Part shown: in pieces, positions 26,910 through 35,729 of the stretch
Layout of the letters: each line of letters begins with the position of its first letter
Position numbering within the stretch: the stretch's first letter is position 1
From: Halofilum ochraceum
Lineage (GTDB): Bacteria; Pseudomonadota; Gammaproteobacteria; XJ16; Halofilaceae
Assembly: GCF_001614315.2 (NCBI RefSeq)
Contig: NZ_LVEG02000019.1
Span: forward strand, 46,828-110,827
Reading direction: 5' to 3'
DNA: 64,000 nucleotides
The notes under the pieces: generated by a model
Databases searched by the model: none
Told to the model about the DNA's origin: nothing
What the model saw: only the letters and a program-made list of their open reading frames with translations
Translations under genes and position numbers: made by a program

Positions 26910-27000
26910 CCAAGCTAAACGAATCAGCTTCTGCCCAAAGCTGATCCCAGGGTACGCCCTATGCCGGCCTCGCGGTATCCGGATTCCCCCGTAAGCGGAA

Positions 27001-27453
27001 TCACGTACTCGACGACTCCACGAACAGATCCCGCACATCCACCTCCGCGCGCGCCCGCAACCGCTCCACGATCAACGTGCGATGGCAATGCGCCGGATCC
27101 CGCTCATAGCACATGAGGCACGGCCGATCGACGGCCATCCGTTCAAGCAGCGCATCCAGCGCCGTCCTTGCAGCCCCACTGGCAAGCTGTTCCTCGAATA
27201 TCCGCGCAAAACCCGCCATATCCCCCCGCTTCGCCGCGGCCCGGCCCTCCGCCGGCGTACCCAGCTCCGGCCAGCTCTCGTAGCCGATCCCGTATTCCGC
27301 CAGCTCCGGCCCCAGGTGCTTGAACGCGAACTCGCGCCGGCGGGAATGCGGCGCCGCGCGTACGTCGATTACCGACGTCACGCCTGCAGCAACCAGCGTC
27401 GCCGCAAAATCTTCGAAGGCGGCCCGCTCATAGCCGATCGTACAGATCCGCAT
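27001..27453 (-). CDS. DUF488 family protein
   Basis: A 150-residue cytoplasmic protein with the DUF488 pattern: ICTIGYERAAFEDFAATL, VIDVRAAPHSRRREFA, and the C-terminal cysteine block CLMCYERDPAHCHRTLIVE. The conserved Cys and His residues suggest a metal or nucleotide site, but the function is not established. ATG 27453 was preferred to GTG 27459 on ribosome-site spacing. Confidence 0.88.
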   Translation of the reverse strand: MRICTIGYERAAFEDFAATLVAAGVTSVIDVRAAPHSRRREFAFKHLGPELAEYGIGYESWPELGTPAEGRAAAKRGDMAGFARIFEEQLASGAARTALDALLERMAVDRPCLMCYERDPAHCHRTLIVERLRARAEVDVRDLFVESSST

Positions 27454-27495
27454 CGTCACTCATCCCGTTCGATGTCCAGGCAACCCACACGCTCC

Positions 27496-27587
27496 GTAGG
27501 CCGGCTTTTGCCGAAGGCAACAGCCGGCAACCCGCATCTCCGTGCCCTCACCGCCGGCTGGCTCCCTTCGGTCGCAAGCCGACCTAC
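27496..27587. repeat. Inverted pair of family B palindromes
   Basis: Nearly identical to the pair at 22815-22907: left unit GTAGGCCGGCTTTTGCCGAA and right unit ending GCAAGCCGACCTAC. It lies 32 bp beyond the stop of the aldolase/phosphatase gene and could form a 3'-end structure of that transcript. Confidence 0.88.
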
Positions 27588-27619
27588 CTGGGGGCCATGT
27601 CGATCCGCTGCGCCGAGGC

Positions 27620-28741
27620 TCAACCTCGCGCCTCGAACCGCTCCGACAACGCCTCGAGCGTATCGCGGAAGCCGCCGTACTCCAGCTCCTTATAGGGCAG
27701 CATCGCCGGCCCGGACCAGCCCTGGTCGCGCATCTCGAAGGCCTTCTGCTGCGCCTTGTGCCGCGTGGTCTCCCACGCCGGGTTGTCGAAGAAGTCCGCG
27801 GCCTCGTGCGAGAAGCGGCCCTCGGCATCCAGCGAGAACCCGAGGCAGCTCACCACGGGCAGGCAGTACGGACCGGTCACGGGCGTATTCGTCGGCACCG
27901 GCATCAGCGGCATGTTGTGCGAACCGCGTGCATCGCCGCCGACGTAGTGGGCCTTGCCATAGGGCAGCAATAACTCCTCCGGAGCCGGGAAGATACCCTG
28001 GTTGCGTACGATGGCGACCGGATCATCCTTACCCGTGTACTCACCGGCGATCGCGTGCAGCCGCTGCGCCGAGACGCTCACCGCCTTGGCGTCATACGTC
28101 CGCGAATGGATGCTCTCGATCGCGTAGCGCTCGTTGTCCCGTAAGAGCGCCGCGATGTGGTAGGCGTCCTCGGGCGCATTGAGCTCGATTACCCAGTCCG
28201 CGTCCGTGCGCTCCATATCGATAATGCGGAACGTGAAGCCCTTGATCATCTTGGGCAGCATGAGCCCGGCGCAATACATCGGGTCGGCGAACGTGAAATA
28301 CAGCGGCAGGTTGTAGGCACCGGGGCCGCACTTGTCCGCGGCGAACACCATGAACGACTCCGCCGGCCGCGGCTTCTCCAGCGTGTGCTCGAACTCGAGT
28401 TCGGCGACGCCTGGCCCGGCACCGCGCACGTTGCCCGAAGGCGCGTCCGTCAGCAGATCCTGCCCGGCGCCATAGAGACCCGCCTCGCGGGCCCGCTCGG
28501 TCGCGGACAGGAAGGCATTCCAGGCGAACTCGTGGATTTCCGGGGCGTTCTCGCCCCGGGTGTGACTCATCAGGATGGCGATGTCATCCCCGGTGCAGGA
28601 CACGAAGCCATCGAGCAGCATGCCGGACTGGACGGCTCCGTCCACCGCTTCGCGCACCGCCGTGAGCATGGGCCCGGACGGCTGCGTGTGCCCACCGATC
28701 GATCCCACATCGGCCTTGATCAGTGAGAGGGTGATACGCAC
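27620..28741 (-). CDS. Bifunctional fructose-1,6-bisphosphate aldolase/phosphatase (archaeal type)
   Basis: This enzyme condenses triose phosphates to fructose-1,6-bisphosphate and then hydrolyses it to fructose-6-phosphate, driving gluconeogenesis. The 373-residue protein matches the family along its whole length. Features are an N-terminal metal site (SLIKADVGSIGGHTQPS), a TYDAKAVSVSAQRLHAIAG segment in which Tyr216 and Lys219 keep the spacing of the active-site Tyr/Schiff-base Lys pair, and YGKAHYVGGDARGSHNMPLM. The start is GTG with AAGGAGG five bases upstream. The class is typical of archaea and deep bacteria and is less usual in Gammaproteobacteria. Confidence 0.93.
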   Translation of the reverse strand: MRITLSLIKADVGSIGGHTQPSGPMLTAVREAVDGAVQSGMLLDGFVSCTGDDIAILMSHTRGENAPEIHEFAWNAFLSATERAREAGLYGAGQDLLTDAPSGNVRGAGPGVAELEFEHTLEKPRPAESFMVFAADKCGPGAYNLPLYFTFADPMYCAGLMLPKMIKGFTFRIIDMERTDADWVIELNAPEDAYHIAALLRDNERYAIESIHSRTYDAKAVSVSAQRLHAIAGEYTGKDDPVAIVRNQGIFPAPEELLLPYGKAHYVGGDARGSHNMPLMPVPTNTPVTGPYCLPVVSCLGFSLDAEGRFSHEAADFFDNPAWETTRHKAQQKAFEMRDQGWSGPAMLPYKELEYGGFRDTLEALSERFEARG

Positions 28742-28851
28742 GTCGACCTCCTTCCCCGAATCGGGGTTGTCGGGAGAAGTGTTCCTCCAGCTTCGATCCT
28801 GGGTCGGAACCCCGCCGCTGCCAAGTACCGGTGCACCCTGCCCCGTCCCAC

Positions 28852-28884
28852 GTAGCCCGGATGCAACTGCAGGCGGAATCCGGG
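28852..28884 (+). repeat. Palindromic repeat, family F, single unit
   Basis: It starts GTAGCCCGGATGCAACTGCA and ends GGCGGAATCCGGG; the stem is CCCGGAT/ATCCGGG. A facing pair of this family lies in frame inside recC (47727-47802), and a degenerate pair sits inside the element at 59931-60157. Confidence 0.78.
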
Positions 28885-29001
28885 ACATCGACATCCCGCA
28901 TGCCCCGCGGCGCCACACGGCGGGCCAACGGTCGACACAAACCCCGCACCCACCACAACATGAGGGGCGAACACGCGAAGCAACCGAACCGACGCAACAC
29001 C

Positions 29002-29718
29002 ATGACCGAATTCACCATTCCGGGCCCGATCGAGGCCAACAGCACGGTCGGGCTGCTCCGAGCCGCCTGCCCGCAGGCCTGGCAGGCGTACACCGAGCAT
29101 GCCTTCGTCGACCAGATCGCGAAGGGCACGCTGCCCGCGCCGTGCTTCCGCCACTACCTGATTCAGGACTACCTCTTCCTCGCGCAGTACACGCGCGCCT
29201 TCGCCCTCGCCGTCTACAAGAGCGAGACGCTCGCCGACATGCGCGAGGCGGCCGGCGCGGTCGACGCCCTGCTCAACACCGAGATGAAGCTGCACGTCGA
29301 CTACTGCGAGAAGTGGGGCCTGAGCGAGGACGACATGCTGGCGACACCCGAGGACCCGGCGAACCTCAACTACACGCGCTACGTGCTGGATACGGGCATG
29401 GCCGGCGACCAGCTCGATCTGCTCGTGGCCCTCGCCCCGTGCTCCTGCGGCTATGGCGAGATCGGCGCGCGGCTGCTCGCCGACCCGAACACCGTGCTCG
29501 AAGGCAACCCGTACCGCGACTGGATCGAGATGTACGGCGGCGAGGAATTCCAGGAGGTCAGCCGCGCCGCGATGCGTTATATCGACCGCGTCGCCGCGCG
29601 CCGCATCGGCGACGACCCGGCGCAGTCACCCCGGTGGCCACAACTCAAGGGCATCTTCACCAAGGCCGTACAGCTCGAAGCCGCCTTCTGGCAGATGGGG
29701 CTCCACGCCAGCAGTTGA
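29002..29718 (+). CDS. tenA: TenA-family thiaminase II (aminopyrimidine aminohydrolase)
   Basis: Members salvage thiamine breakdown products by hydrolysing aminopyrimidines. The 238-residue all-helical protein shows FRHYLIQDYLFLAQYTRAFA (about 48-67) and ALAPCSCGYGEIGARL, where Cys147 is the expected nucleophile, so it belongs to the TenA_C group. The C-terminal FTKAVQLEAAFWQMG is also typical. No clear ribosome site precedes ATG 29002, and the open frame extends upstream through repeat-derived sequence. It diverges from the aldolase/phosphatase gene; no other thiamine genes are nearby. Confidence 0.88.
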   Translation: MTEFTIPGPIEANSTVGLLRAACPQAWQAYTEHAFVDQIAKGTLPAPCFRHYLIQDYLFLAQYTRAFALAVYKSETLADMREAAGAVDALLNTEMKLHVDYCEKWGLSEDDMLATPEDPANLNYTRYVLDTGMAGDQLDLLVALAPCSCGYGEIGARLLADPNTVLEGNPYRDWIEMYGGEEFQEVSRAAMRYIDRVAARRIGDDPAQSPRWPQLKGIFTKAVQLEAAFWQMGLHASS

Positions 29719-29877
29719 CGGCCCGCGCGGAGCGGATGGCTCAGGACCCGGGCCCGATACGGCGTGATACTTGCGGCTGTACCGTCGAGTCTCACTGCGA
29801 GTCAGATCGCCGAATATGTACCATTGCAGGATACTTTGCTATTCTGCCATCAGGCCTTATCCACAGGGATCGCCACG

Positions 29878-30291
29878 ATGGCCCGTGCAGCCGCCCTCGA
29901 CCAGCCGACCCGGTCACCGACCGACGAAGACCGCCGCGCCGAAGCCGGCCTTCGGACCGTGTTCAATATCTTCGACAAGCTCCGGATCACCGTCGACGAG
30001 GGCCGGATCCTGCTGGGCGGCGTATCGCGCTCCACCTATCATCGGTGGAAGAAGGCGCCCGGCAGCGCGACGGTAAGCCGTGACCTGGAAGAACGCCTGT
30101 CCTACATCCTGGGCATCTACAAGGCGCTGCAGATCCTGGTACCGGACGAACGCCAGCGGCGCCTGTTCCTGCGCCGGGAGAACACCTCCCCGCTCTGCCA
30201 CGGCGCCACGCCGCTCGACGTCATGCTGCGCGGCCGCGTCTCCGACCTCTACCGGGTCCGCCGCTGGCTCGACGGAGAGCGTGGCTGGTAA
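29878..30291 (+). CDS. Xre/MbcA-type antitoxin of a RES toxin pair
   Basis: A 137-residue DNA-binding antitoxin. The N-terminal half has a helix-turn-helix of the MbcA/ParS kind (GRILLGGVSRSTYHRWKKAP, about 54-73). The C-terminal DUF2384-like toxin-binding part contains LSYILGIYKALQILVPDER and the signature TPLDVMLRGRVSDLYRVRRW. The start ATG has AGGGA eight bases upstream. An extended -10-like TGCTATTCT at 29837-29845 may be the autoregulated promoter. The toxin gene begins two bases after the stop. Confidence 0.9.
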   Translation: MARAAALDQPTRSPTDEDRRAEAGLRTVFNIFDKLRITVDEGRILLGGVSRSTYHRWKKAPGSATVSRDLEERLSYILGIYKALQILVPDERQRRLFLRRENTSPLCHGATPLDVMLRGRVSDLYRVRRWLDGERGW

Positions 30292-30293
30292 AC

Positions 30294-30995
30294 GTGTCGA
30301 TCCCGTCCCCGAGCGAACTGCCGCTCAGCCTTGTCGACTGGACGCAGTCAGTACGGATCGTCTCCAGTCGTTATCCCCCCGTGGGCGTCTTCGACGACGT
30401 GGCCTCGCCCGAAGACCTCGAATGGGTGCTCGAACTCGAATCGCAGACCAACGAGCGACTGACCGACGAGGCGGGAGATCTCGATCTCGTCCATCCGGAA
30501 GACCGCATCGCCGGACCGGGCACGACACCGATCATGGCGGCCTTCACCCATCCCGGCATATCACGTTTCAGCGCTGGCGAGGTCGGGGTCTATTACTGCA
30601 CCGCCAGCCCCGCCACCGCGATCGCCGAGACCGTCTACCATCGCGAACGTTTCCTGCGCCAGGGCGGGTTCGAACCGATCGACCTCGAGATGCGCGAGTA
30701 CCTCGCACCGCTCCACGCCCATCTCCACGATCTGCGCGGACAGCAGTCGCAATGGCCCGCGGTCTACGACCCGCACGATTACACGGCGCCACAGGCACTC
30801 GGCGACCTCCTCCGAGCGGAATCGAGCTGGGGCGTGGTCTACAACAGCGTCCGCGACCACGCCGGTGGCGAGTGCGCGGGCGTGTTCCGGCCACCGGCGC
30901 TCGTCGGCCCCTGCGTACAGGGCCGCCACTTCTACTATCGCTGGGACGGAGAAAAGATCGCGGCCGTTCTCGAAGTATCGGAAGTTCCCCGCTGA
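30294..30995 (+). CDS. RES-domain toxin
   Basis: A 233-residue RES-domain protein. Characterised RES toxins (for example MbcT) consume NAD+. The expected conserved residues are in place: an Arg in SSRYPP, the Tyr of GVYYCTASPATAIAETVYH, and a C-terminal Ser in SSWGVVYNSVRD. The start is GTG, two bases after the antitoxin stop, so translation is coupled. This is a complete, apparently intact pair. Confidence 0.9.
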   Translation: MSIPSPSELPLSLVDWTQSVRIVSSRYPPVGVFDDVASPEDLEWVLELESQTNERLTDEAGDLDLVHPEDRIAGPGTTPIMAAFTHPGISRFSAGEVGVYYCTASPATAIAETVYHRERFLRQGGFEPIDLEMREYLAPLHAHLHDLRGQQSQWPAVYDPHDYTAPQALGDLLRAESSWGVVYNSVRDHAGGECAGVFRPPALVGPCVQGRHFYYRWDGEKIAAVLEVSEVPR

Positions 30996-31160
30996 ACGAC
31001 GAACGAGACGAGAGATCGCTACCCACGGGCGCAAGGGACTGGCCGGTAGCCCGAATGCAGGGGAAGCCGGAGGCGATGCGCCAAGAGCGCATCACCGCGC
31101 CAGCCACCGACAGGCGGCCAGGCCCTGCCCAGAACCCACCACGAACACCCGAAAAGAACC

Positions 31161-31190
31161 GTAGGTCGGGCTTCCAGCCCGACAGATCAG
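31161..31190 (+). repeat. Palindromic repeat, family D
   Basis: GTAGGTCGGGCTTCCAGCCC followed by GACAGATCAG; the stem is GTCGGGCT/AGCCCGAC. An identical unit lies at 34938-34967. Variants with the stem GTCGGGTT/AACCCGAC occur at 46013-46034 and 54142-54163. The remaining bases of the 338-bp gap 30996-31333 hold no gene; 31040-31080 has weak similarity to family F. Confidence 0.85.
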
Positions 31191-31333
31191 CGCCCCGAGA
31201 ATCTACAGTTGCGCCAACACGACATCACTCCCCATCACCAGATCACCCCTTCCCGCAATCCGCCCCAACGCCCCTGCATGTCGATGGCTCCCCCACGATG
31301 TACCATGCAGCAGCCTGATCCGGGAGTGTCCGT

Positions 31334-32782
31334 TTGCCGCGAAGTGAGACCGTTTCCATCGGAGACTGGCTGCTGGCCGAGACCGTTCGCCTCGGCGAGG
31401 AGCGCGATGGTCGCCGCCGCGACGACCACGTGGCCACGCGCGCCGGCGCATCCACGGAAGCAGGCCTCGCCCGGAGAATCGCGCTCCGGGCCCGCGCGCT
31501 GCCGGGCGCCGATGCCGTGCGTGCGGATATCGCGCGTCTCGGCCGCCTCTCACGCCTGTTCGCCGCCGGACTGCTGCTCCTCGCCGCTGCCACCGGCGTG
31601 CTCGCCGCGAGCGCAAGCGTGGACGCGCGACAGATCGACTTCCTGCTGGCAGCCGCCGCACTGCTGCTGATGCCGACCCTGATGCTGGCGGGCTGGCTCG
31701 CGGTGGTCATAACCGGTGCCGGCCGCGGGGCCTCCGGGAGCATTGCCGGCGCGCTGCTGGCCACCGCCTGCCGCCGCCTCGGCCCGCGCGTACTGACCAG
31801 CGCGCATGCCGGCGACGTGCTCGAGGCCGCCGGTGGCTTCCTGCGCACCACCCCGGGCCGCTGGCTGCTGGGCTGCCTCGCGCATGCATTCTGGATCGCC
31901 TACCTGCTCACGGCACTGGTCACGCTGGTGCTGTACTTCAGCGTCGTTCAGTACGACCTCGTCTGGGGCACGACCCTGCTCAACGACACCACGATGGTGA
32001 CCCTGTTCAACGGCCTGGCCGATCCACTCGTCGCCCTCGGCCTCATGCAGCCCGTCGAACCGGACTGGCTGCTGGCGGCGCGCGAGGGTACGGGACCGGG
32101 CGACGGGCGCGGCCGCTGGGCGTGGTTCCTGCTCGCGGTCATCGGCGTCTACGGCCTCGGGCCACGGATCCTCGGCCTGATCGCGAGCGCGGCCGCGGCC
32201 ACAATCGGCTGGTGGCGCCTGACGCTCGACACCGCCCAACCCGGTTATCTGCGCCTGTCGGGCTCACTCGCACCGACGACCACGCCGGAATCCACCGAGC
32301 AAGCGCCAGCACGCTCACATCGTGCGCCGCGGAGCCGGCCGACCAACCCGCAGGGTCGCGCCCTGCTGGTCGGCATCGAACTGGAACACGAACCCTGGCC
32401 ACCAACGATCGCCGGCATCGACGTGCAGGTGGTCGGCCGGGTCGACGACCGCGCCGGCCGCGAACAGATCCTCGCCGCCCTGCAGGCGCTGGACGCGCCG
32501 CCACCCGCACTGCTGGTGCTGTGCTCGCTCCTGCGCACGCCGGACCAGGGCCACGAACGCTTCATCGACCGCGCCGCCGATGCCGCCGGGACACTCCCCC
32601 TGCTGGTGCTCACCGACGGCGCCGCACTGACACGCCGCGAAGGCAACATCGATGCGCGCCGGGCGGACTGGCAGGCGCTGGCCGCCCGCGTCGGCGGCAA
32701 GGCGGTCGAGTTCGACCCCGAATACCCGGACGCCGCGGCGATCGCCCAACTGCAGCGCTGGATCGCGGGGCACGACGAATGA
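31334..32782 (+). CDS. DUF2868 membrane protein
   Basis: A 482-residue inner-membrane protein with about five transmembrane helices grouped at about residues 75-120, 175-215 and 255-300, then a cytoplasmic C-terminal domain of about 170 residues. It fits DUF2868, which is consistently encoded with a DUF3482 GTPase. The start is TTG with GGGAG seven bases upstream. Its stop overlaps the next start (ATGA). The role of the pair is unknown; the genetics suggest a membrane-recruited GTPase system. Confidence 0.8.
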   Translation: MPRSETVSIGDWLLAETVRLGEERDGRRRDDHVATRAGASTEAGLARRIALRARALPGADAVRADIARLGRLSRLFAAGLLLLAAATGVLAASASVDARQIDFLLAAAALLLMPTLMLAGWLAVVITGAGRGASGSIAGALLATACRRLGPRVLTSAHAGDVLEAAGGFLRTTPGRWLLGCLAHAFWIAYLLTALVTLVLYFSVVQYDLVWGTTLLNDTTMVTLFNGLADPLVALGLMQPVEPDWLLAAREGTGPGDGRGRWAWFLLAVIGVYGLGPRILGLIASAAAATIGWWRLTLDTAQPGYLRLSGSLAPTTTPESTEQAPARSHRAPRSRPTNPQGRALLVGIELEHEPWPPTIAGIDVQVVGRVDDRAGREQILAALQALDAPPPALLVLCSLLRTPDQGHERFIDRAADAAGTLPLLVLTDGAALTRREGNIDARRADWQALAARVGGKAVEFDPEYPDAAAIAQLQRWIAGHDE

Positions 32783-34173
32783 CTACGGACGTAACGCCAC
32801 TGCAGATGGCCGTCGTCGGCCACACCAACGCCGGCAAGACCTCGCTCGTGCGGACCCTGCTGCGCAGCAACGACTTCGGCGAGGTCGATGACCGCGGCGG
32901 CACGACCCGCGCCGTCCTGAGCGCCCCGCTGACCGCCGGCGGCCAGACACTGATCCTGCTGCACGACTCCCCGGGCCTCGAGAACGCCCCGGAACTGCTC
33001 GACTGGCTCGAACAGCGCCGCGCGAATCGCCACGACGGCCCGGCACGCATCCGCGAACTGCTGGACGACCCACGCGCAAGGACACGGTTCGATCAGGAAG
33101 CCCACGTACTCGAACTGATGGAGAAGATCGACGTCGCGCTCTACGTCCTCGACGCGCGTGAACCCGTACTCGAGAAATACCGCGATGAACTCGCCATTCT
33201 CGGCGACTGCGCCCGACCGATCGTGGTCGTGCTCAACTTCACCGCATCACCCGAGAGCCGCGAGCAGGAATGGCGTACGGCACTCGCCGGACTGGGGCTG
33301 CACACCGTGGTCGACTTCGATGCCGCCGTGCGCGACCCGGCGACCGAGTGGCGCCTGTACCGCAAACTCCGCGCCCAGCTCGACGCCTTCGCGCCCCTGC
33401 TCGACCAGTGGCTCGACCACCGCAAACACGAAGAAGCCGAGCGCAGAAAGGCCGCCCTCACCGCGATCGCCGAACTGCTCATCGATGCCGCCGCCTGCAG
33501 CCGCACGGTACCCGTGCACGAAAGCGAGCAGGCACTGGAAGAGATCCAGACCGCGGTCCGCCGCCGCGAACAGGGCTGTGTCGAGACCCTCCTCGACCTC
33601 TACCGCTTTGGCGACACCGACTATCGCGGCGACAACCTCCCCCTCAGCGGCGGCGAGTGGCGCCAAGACCCGTTCGACCCCGAAACCCTGCGCCACTACG
33701 GCATCCGCACCGGCGGCTACCTCGGCGCCGGCGTCGGCGGCGGCGCCGCATTCGATCTCACCACCGGCGGACTCTCACTGGGCGCCGGAACACTCGCGGG
33801 CACACTGGCCGGCGCCGGCGCCAGCCTCGTCCACGGCCTCGGCCCCCGCACATACAACCGCCTGCGCGGCTACCGCCATCTCGGCATCGACGACGCCGCC
33901 CTGCAACTCCTCGCACGCCGCCAGACCGACCTGCTCACCGCCCTCATCAAACGCGGTCACGCCAACCGCACCGCACTGACCACGACAACAACAGAACGCA
34001 CCGAACCCACACGCCTCCCCCACGCCCTGCGCCGCGCCCGCCACCACTCCATGTGGTCGTCCCTCAACCGCAACACCCACCACGACGCCACCCGAGCCGC
34101 CGCCGTAACCTCCCTCAGCCGCGAACTCGGCTGCAGCGTCCCCGAACCAGACGCCCCAACAGCCGACCCGTAA
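32779..34173 (+). CDS. DUF3482 GTPase, partner of DUF2868
   Basis: A 464-residue Era/TrmE-like GTPase. The G1 P-loop is VVGHTNAGKTSLVRTLL (about 12-28), G3 is HDSPGLEN, and VVVLNFTASP occupies the usual NKxD (G4) place without a clear NKxD. The C-terminal DUF3482 region contains a glycine-rich stretch (GGYLGAGVGGGAAFDLTTGG) that may be membrane-active. Start ATG 32779 overlaps the DUF2868 stop. The last 80 residues are Thr/Arg/His-rich. Confidence 0.83.
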   Translation: MTTDVTPLQMAVVGHTNAGKTSLVRTLLRSNDFGEVDDRGGTTRAVLSAPLTAGGQTLILLHDSPGLENAPELLDWLEQRRANRHDGPARIRELLDDPRARTRFDQEAHVLELMEKIDVALYVLDAREPVLEKYRDELAILGDCARPIVVVLNFTASPESREQEWRTALAGLGLHTVVDFDAAVRDPATEWRLYRKLRAQLDAFAPLLDQWLDHRKHEEAERRKAALTAIAELLIDAAACSRTVPVHESEQALEEIQTAVRRREQGCVETLLDLYRFGDTDYRGDNLPLSGGEWRQDPFDPETLRHYGIRTGGYLGAGVGGGAAFDLTTGGLSLGAGTLAGTLAGAGASLVHGLGPRTYNRLRGYRHLGIDDAALQLLARRQTDLLTALIKRGHANRTALTTTTTERTEPTRLPHALRRARHHSMWSSLNRNTHHDATRAAAVTSLSRELGCSVPEPDAPTADP

Positions 34174-34198
34174 TCGAGAACAAAGCGCAGCTACCCAC

Positions 34199-34228
34199 GT
34201 AGGTTGGGTTGACGAAGGAAACCCAACA
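34199..34228 (+). repeat. Palindromic repeat, family E
   Basis: GTAGGTTGGGTTGACGAAGG followed by AAACCCAACA; the stem is TTGGGTT/AACCCAA. Two facing units of the same family lie inside recB (51577-51664). It follows the GTPase gene by 25 bp. The rest of the gap up to 34410 shows nothing that I recognise. Confidence 0.85.
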
Positions 34229-34410
34229 AGCCGGCCGATCCGACAGGGAGACACGAGGCTCTTGCCGGCAAGCTGACCGTAAACACGCTGGAACCAATCA
34301 AGCCCACGTTGCCGCAGGGGGCCGTGCCATAATCCACTCCCCCGCAGCCAAGAGCCCAACAGCGAGGCCGGAGATATATTCAAGAGAAGACAAAGATCCG
34401 AAACACCCAC

Positions 34411-34803
34411 CTACAGCGCAACGACCACTCCCACCGCCACAACCGCCAGCAAAAGCCCACCCATATTCAGCAACACCGAAAACAGATGAAGCCGAGCAAA
34501 CGAGGAATCCCCACGATCCTTCGCCGCATTGATCGCCGGCACCAACCCCCGCGCCGCAACAAAGCAGAGCCCATCCAGCCCCAGAAGCGCGGCAGCAGCC
34601 AAATGGTCACCAAACACCGCCGCCACCGACGCAATCAACCCAAGGACCGCCGCAGTCACGAAATACCGCGGGAAAAGCCGCCGCAGGAAAGCCCCCGCCG
34701 CACTCGCTTCCAACGCCTTGAACACAATCGGCGCGACCAGGCCCGAAACCGCCCCAATCACACCGATCTGAATCCCGATCAATACCAGCGTCAAAATATC
34801 CAT
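34411..34803 (-). CDS. DUF4149-like small membrane protein
   Basis: A 130-residue membrane protein with four predicted helices. The pattern GLVAPIVFKALEASAAGAFL followed by RRLFPRYF matches DUF4149/TMEM205-like proteins, whose function is unknown. The ribosome site before ATG 34803 is weak; an upstream in-frame GTG is possible. Family E and D repeats flank the gene on the two sides. Confidence 0.65.
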   Translation of the reverse strand: MDILTLVLIGIQIGVIGAVSGLVAPIVFKALEASAAGAFLRRLFPRYFVTAAVLGLIASVAAVFGDHLAAAALLGLDGLCFVAARGLVPAINAAKDRGDSSFARLHLFSVLLNMGGLLLAVVAVGVVVAL

Positions 34804-34937
34804 AACATTCACACTAACCAAGCCAGAAGTAACAGGCTTCGCCGCTCCCCTCGCACAGGTTGCACGCGGCACCGGCGTCCACCCCACACGCCAAGGAACC
34901 TTTGATCAAAAATATACGTAGCAGGTCGACAAAAGAT

Positions 34938-34967
34938 GTAGGTCGGGCTTCCAGCCCGACAGATCAG
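34938..34967 (+). repeat. Palindromic repeat, family D
   Basis: Identical over its 30 bases to the unit at 31161-31190, in the same orientation. It lies 24 bp after the stop of the downstream cyclotransferase-fold gene on the minus strand. Confidence 0.88.
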
Positions 34968-34991
34968 AGCCTCCCCTGAACGCCCAACCCA

Positions 34992-35459
34992 TCACAGCAA
35001 TACCGCATCCTCGCACTCCTTCGCCAATGCGTAAGCACGGCAAAGCTGCTCCGGCGGCAAAGCGAAATCCTCATACCCCTGCCGCAGCGTCTCGTAATAA
35101 CCGCGAGGCGGGACACCATAGCCGCCCTCCTTCATCCTGTAACAAAGCACCTCGCCACCACCCTCACGCTCGAAGAACCAGTGATCGTAGTGCGTCGGAT
35201 AGCCTTCAAAGATATCCAGTGCCCGCAGGCACGCGGGCGTAATGTGCCAGAGCATGCCATGAACGCCTTCGCCACCCACCGGCTCGATATCTGCAACGGT
35301 GCGAAAAACGAGCCGAAAGCCTTCCAGATAATACGCGCCGAACGGAACAGCTGCCGGGCAACGCTCGCGCATGTTGGTCCGATTGAGGTTCGCCCCATAG
35401 GCGAAATACAGCGTAGAAAGATAGCCATCCTCGCGCAGTGCCCAATTGTCCGAATGCAT
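34992..35459 (-). CDS. Gamma-glutamylcyclotransferase-fold protein
   Basis: A 155-residue protein with the GGCT/AIG2-like beta-barrel start LYFAYGANLNRTNMRERCP, a VHGMLWHITPACLRALDIFE segment containing the usual acidic residue (the Glu in DIFEG), and a C-terminal YETLRQGYEDFALP. Relatives cyclise gamma-glutamyl compounds to 5-oxoproline; substrate unproven here. ATG 35459 has GGGAG about five bases upstream. It diverges from the methyltransferase-HNH gene. The 270-bp gap between the two starts shows no recognisable element. Confidence 0.82.
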   Translation of the reverse strand: MHSDNWALREDGYLSTLYFAYGANLNRTNMRERCPAAVPFGAYYLEGFRLVFRTVADIEPVGGEGVHGMLWHITPACLRALDIFEGYPTHYDHWFFEREGGGEVLCYRMKEGGYGVPPRGYYETLRQGYEDFALPPEQLCRAYALAKECEDAVLL

Positions 35460-35729
35460 AAAATCTCCCTGGTTCGGTCCCGCACAGCCCTCTCCCCGCC
35501 ACAGCGACGGCGGGTTAAGCAGCATTTCACTCCCCGGCGGACAGCGGGTGACTCTATCTCGCGCTCGCGACAGCAGCTGTCGGGCCCGGACAACACCCCA
35601 TCCCCCTGGCAGCGAGCAACTCAGAGAATCACGGTTTGACGCCTATACCTCGGATGTCCAGTATCGACGAGTAATCGCGCGCAGACTCCCCGGCAAACCG
35701 AGCGCATCACCTCAACGGCCCCTACCGCC

